A stretch of DNA of 6,567 bases from Bacillota bacterium. GTDB taxonomy: Bacteria; Bacillota; Clostridia; Lachnospirales; Cellulosilyticaceae. The notes under the pieces are model-generated. The model made no database searches. It was not told the origin of the DNA and saw only the letters and a list, made by a program, of their open reading frames with translations. Location: contig JAEXBC010000123.1 of assembly GCA_023457875.1 (NCBI GenBank), forward strand, positions 1-6,567, given 5' to 3'. Shown piece after piece: positions 5,166-6,567 of this stretch. A program made the position numbers and the translations under genes. Each line of letters starts with the position of its first letter. Position 1 is the first letter of the stretch.

Positions 5166-6567
5166 ATGAAAGTGAGAAATACGAAGCTTAAGAGTATCAT
5201 AACCTTTGCTGTTATGCTGATTGTTATTGGATGTATTTGTGGACTAGCCTATATAGCTTGCACAGGTGTGGGAAAAGGACAATCTACAGCAATAGCACAA
5301 AATAATGAAGTGACAACTGATGCTTCAAAAGAAACCGAACAACCAGCCCAAGATGAGGCGGTGAATGAAAATAAAGAGGTGACAGAGGAAAACACAACAG
5401 AAGAAGCACCTCAACCTACAGCAGAAGCTACGCAAGATGCAGATGCTGATAAGAGTACGGTAGAAGCAACAACTGAAAATGCAGATGACACGACTGCTAC
5501 GTCAGACAAAGGAAGTTTATTTGGCAATAATAGTATTAAGCTTGGTTTAGACCTTCAAGGTGGGGTAAATATTGTTTACGAACCACAAATTGAGGAAAAG
5601 CTTTCAGCAGAAGAATTACAATCAGCTATGAATGCTGCTAGAACCCTTATTCAAAGAAGATTAGATGCAAAGGGGTATACTGAAGCTGAAGTTTCTATTG
5701 AAGGAACCAATCATTTAAGAGTAGATATTCCAGGTGTAGAAGATCCACAAAAGGCAGTAGACGAAATTGGTGCTGCAGGTATGCTTCGTTTCTTAGATAT
5801 GTCAGGAAAAGAGATTGTAACAGGTGCCAATATTGTTAATGCCCAGGCTGGACAAAATGCACAAACTGGAGAAATATTTGTAAGTATTGAAATGGATAGT
5901 GAAGGAACACAAATGTTCTCTGATTTTACCGCCAATAATATTGGTAGTACAATTTTTATTATGTTAGATGAAACAATGCTCTCTATGCCAACCATTAACG
6001 CACATATTACAGATGGTAAAGGGTCAATTTCTGGTAATTTTACAGTTGATGAGGCTAAAGAGTTAGCAAATGGTATTAATGCAGGTGCATTGCCATTTAC
6101 ACTTGAAGCCATAAGTGCAACAGGAGTGGGTGCTAAACTAGGTATCGATGCTTTAAATTCAAGTATTTTAGCAGGTGTGATTGGTTTTGTAATCATTATT
6201 ATCTTTATGGTAGGCATATATAGGCTTTGTGGTCTAGCTGCTGACATTGCCCTATGTTTATATGTTGGTTTGATGATTTTAACATTAACCTTATTAAATG
6301 CAACCTTAACCCTTCCAGGTATTGCAGGTATCCTGCTTTCAATTGGTATGGCAGTAGATGCCAATGTTATTATCTTTAGCCGTATTAAAGAAGAAATGGC
6401 AGTAGGTAGAAGCGTTCGTGCAGCAGTGGATGCAGGCTTTAGTAAGGCCTTTAGTGCGGTTTTAGACGGAAATGTAACCACTGTGATTGCTGCCGCTGTA
6501 CTTTATTTCTTTGGAACAGGGCTTATTAAGAGCTTTGCAACCACATTAATGATAGGTATTGTTATTT
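5166..6567 (+). CDS. secD: Protein translocase subunit SecD, C-terminus beyond window
   Basis: SecD, with SecF, is a membrane-embedded RND-type subunit that uses the proton or ion gradient to complete Sec-dependent export. The visible 467 residues show TM1 at about 10-32, a low-complexity linker (about 46-114, rich in Glu, Thr, Ala, Asp and Gln), the SecD signature LGLDLQGG (126-133), the large extracytoplasmic domain, then TM2 onward from about 334. The conserved TM4 motif GMAVDAN lies at 394-400 and is followed by VIIFSRIKEE, where most SecD proteins have Glu in place of the Ser. The frame is open to the window edge; one or two helices and possibly SecF, fused or separate, lie beyond. Two adjacent ATG codons exist. 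5166 is chosen because AGGAGG (5153-5158) is 7 bases away, against 4 for 5163; the choice adds or removes one Met. The gene has its own promoter, so linkage to scfAB is positional. Confidence 0.95.
   Translation, partial: MKVRNTKLKSIITFAVMLIVIGCICGLAYIACTGVGKGQSTAIAQNNEVTTDASKETEQPAQDEAVNENKEVTEENTTEEAPQPTAEATQDADADKSTVEATTENADDTTATSDKGSLFGNNSIKLGLDLQGGVNIVYEPQIEEKLSAEELQSAMNAARTLIQRRLDAKGYTEAEVSIEGTNHLRVDIPGVEDPQKAVDEIGAAGMLRFLDMSGKEIVTGANIVNAQAGQNAQTGEIFVSIEMDSEGTQMFSDFTANNIGSTIFIMLDETMLSMPTINAHITDGKGSISGNFTVDEAKELANGINAGALPFTLEAISATGVGAKLGIDALNSSILAGVIGFVIIIIFMVGIYRLCGLAADIALCLYVGLMILTLTLLNATLTLPGIAGILLSIGMAVDANVIIFSRIKEEMAVGRSVRAAVDAGFSKAFSAVLDGNVTTVIAAAVLYFFGTGLIKSFATTLMIGIVI

Noticed and set aside
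5711..6481. 256-codon open frame on the minus strand
   Set aside because: It lies wholly antisense to secD, whose motifs and codon pattern are clear. The antisense product is a Pro/Ser/Ile-rich sequence with no domain and no ribosome binding site.

Overview
The window comes from a low-GC Gram-positive genome, almost certainly an anaerobic member of class Clostridia. The evidence is AT-rich coding, AGGAGG-type ribosome binding sites, consensus sigma-A promoters and, most specifically, the marker block of a TIGR04086-type membrane protein, the SCIFF peptide, the SCIFF maturase and SecD, which is largely confined to Clostridia. A Lachnospirales-type (for example Cellulosilyticum-like) host is possible, but the species cannot be fixed from the sequence alone.

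Layout. Positions 1-1272 (minus) hold most of an ABC-F translation-factor ATPase, cut off at its C-terminus by the window edge. A 223-base gap (1273-1495) follows, with outward-facing promoters on both strands. Then comes a 127-residue soluble protein of unknown function (1496-1879, plus). A large hairpin flanked by A and T tracts (1910-1972) separates it from a convergent PHP-domain phosphoesterase (1976-2836, minus). An 89-base divergent promoter region separates the PHP gene from a four-helix membrane protein (2926-3330, plus).

The centre of interest is the ranthipeptide (SCIFF) block. A strong extended -10 promoter drives scfA (3463-3600), a 45-residue precursor with six cysteines. A Rho-independent terminator (3613-3646) follows, then scfB (3686-5035), the radical SAM/SPASM enzyme that installs the thioether cross-link. 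A near-consensus promoter at 5104-5132 then starts secD (5166 to beyond the window end), the export-motor subunit. This SecD carries an unusual acidic, Thr/Glu/Ala-rich linker after its first membrane helix.

How the parts fit: scfA and scfB are substrate and enzyme. The terminator between them probably keeps precursor mRNA in excess over enzyme mRNA. No dedicated exporter or leader peptidase is visible. The conserved neighbours are a small membrane protein of unknown role and the Sec export machinery. The SCIFF system is a known family whose physiological role is poorly settled, so it is not a newly discovered system. The less explained items are the unknown 127-residue protein with an inverted repeat across its promoter, the SecD linker, and the intra-operon terminator.
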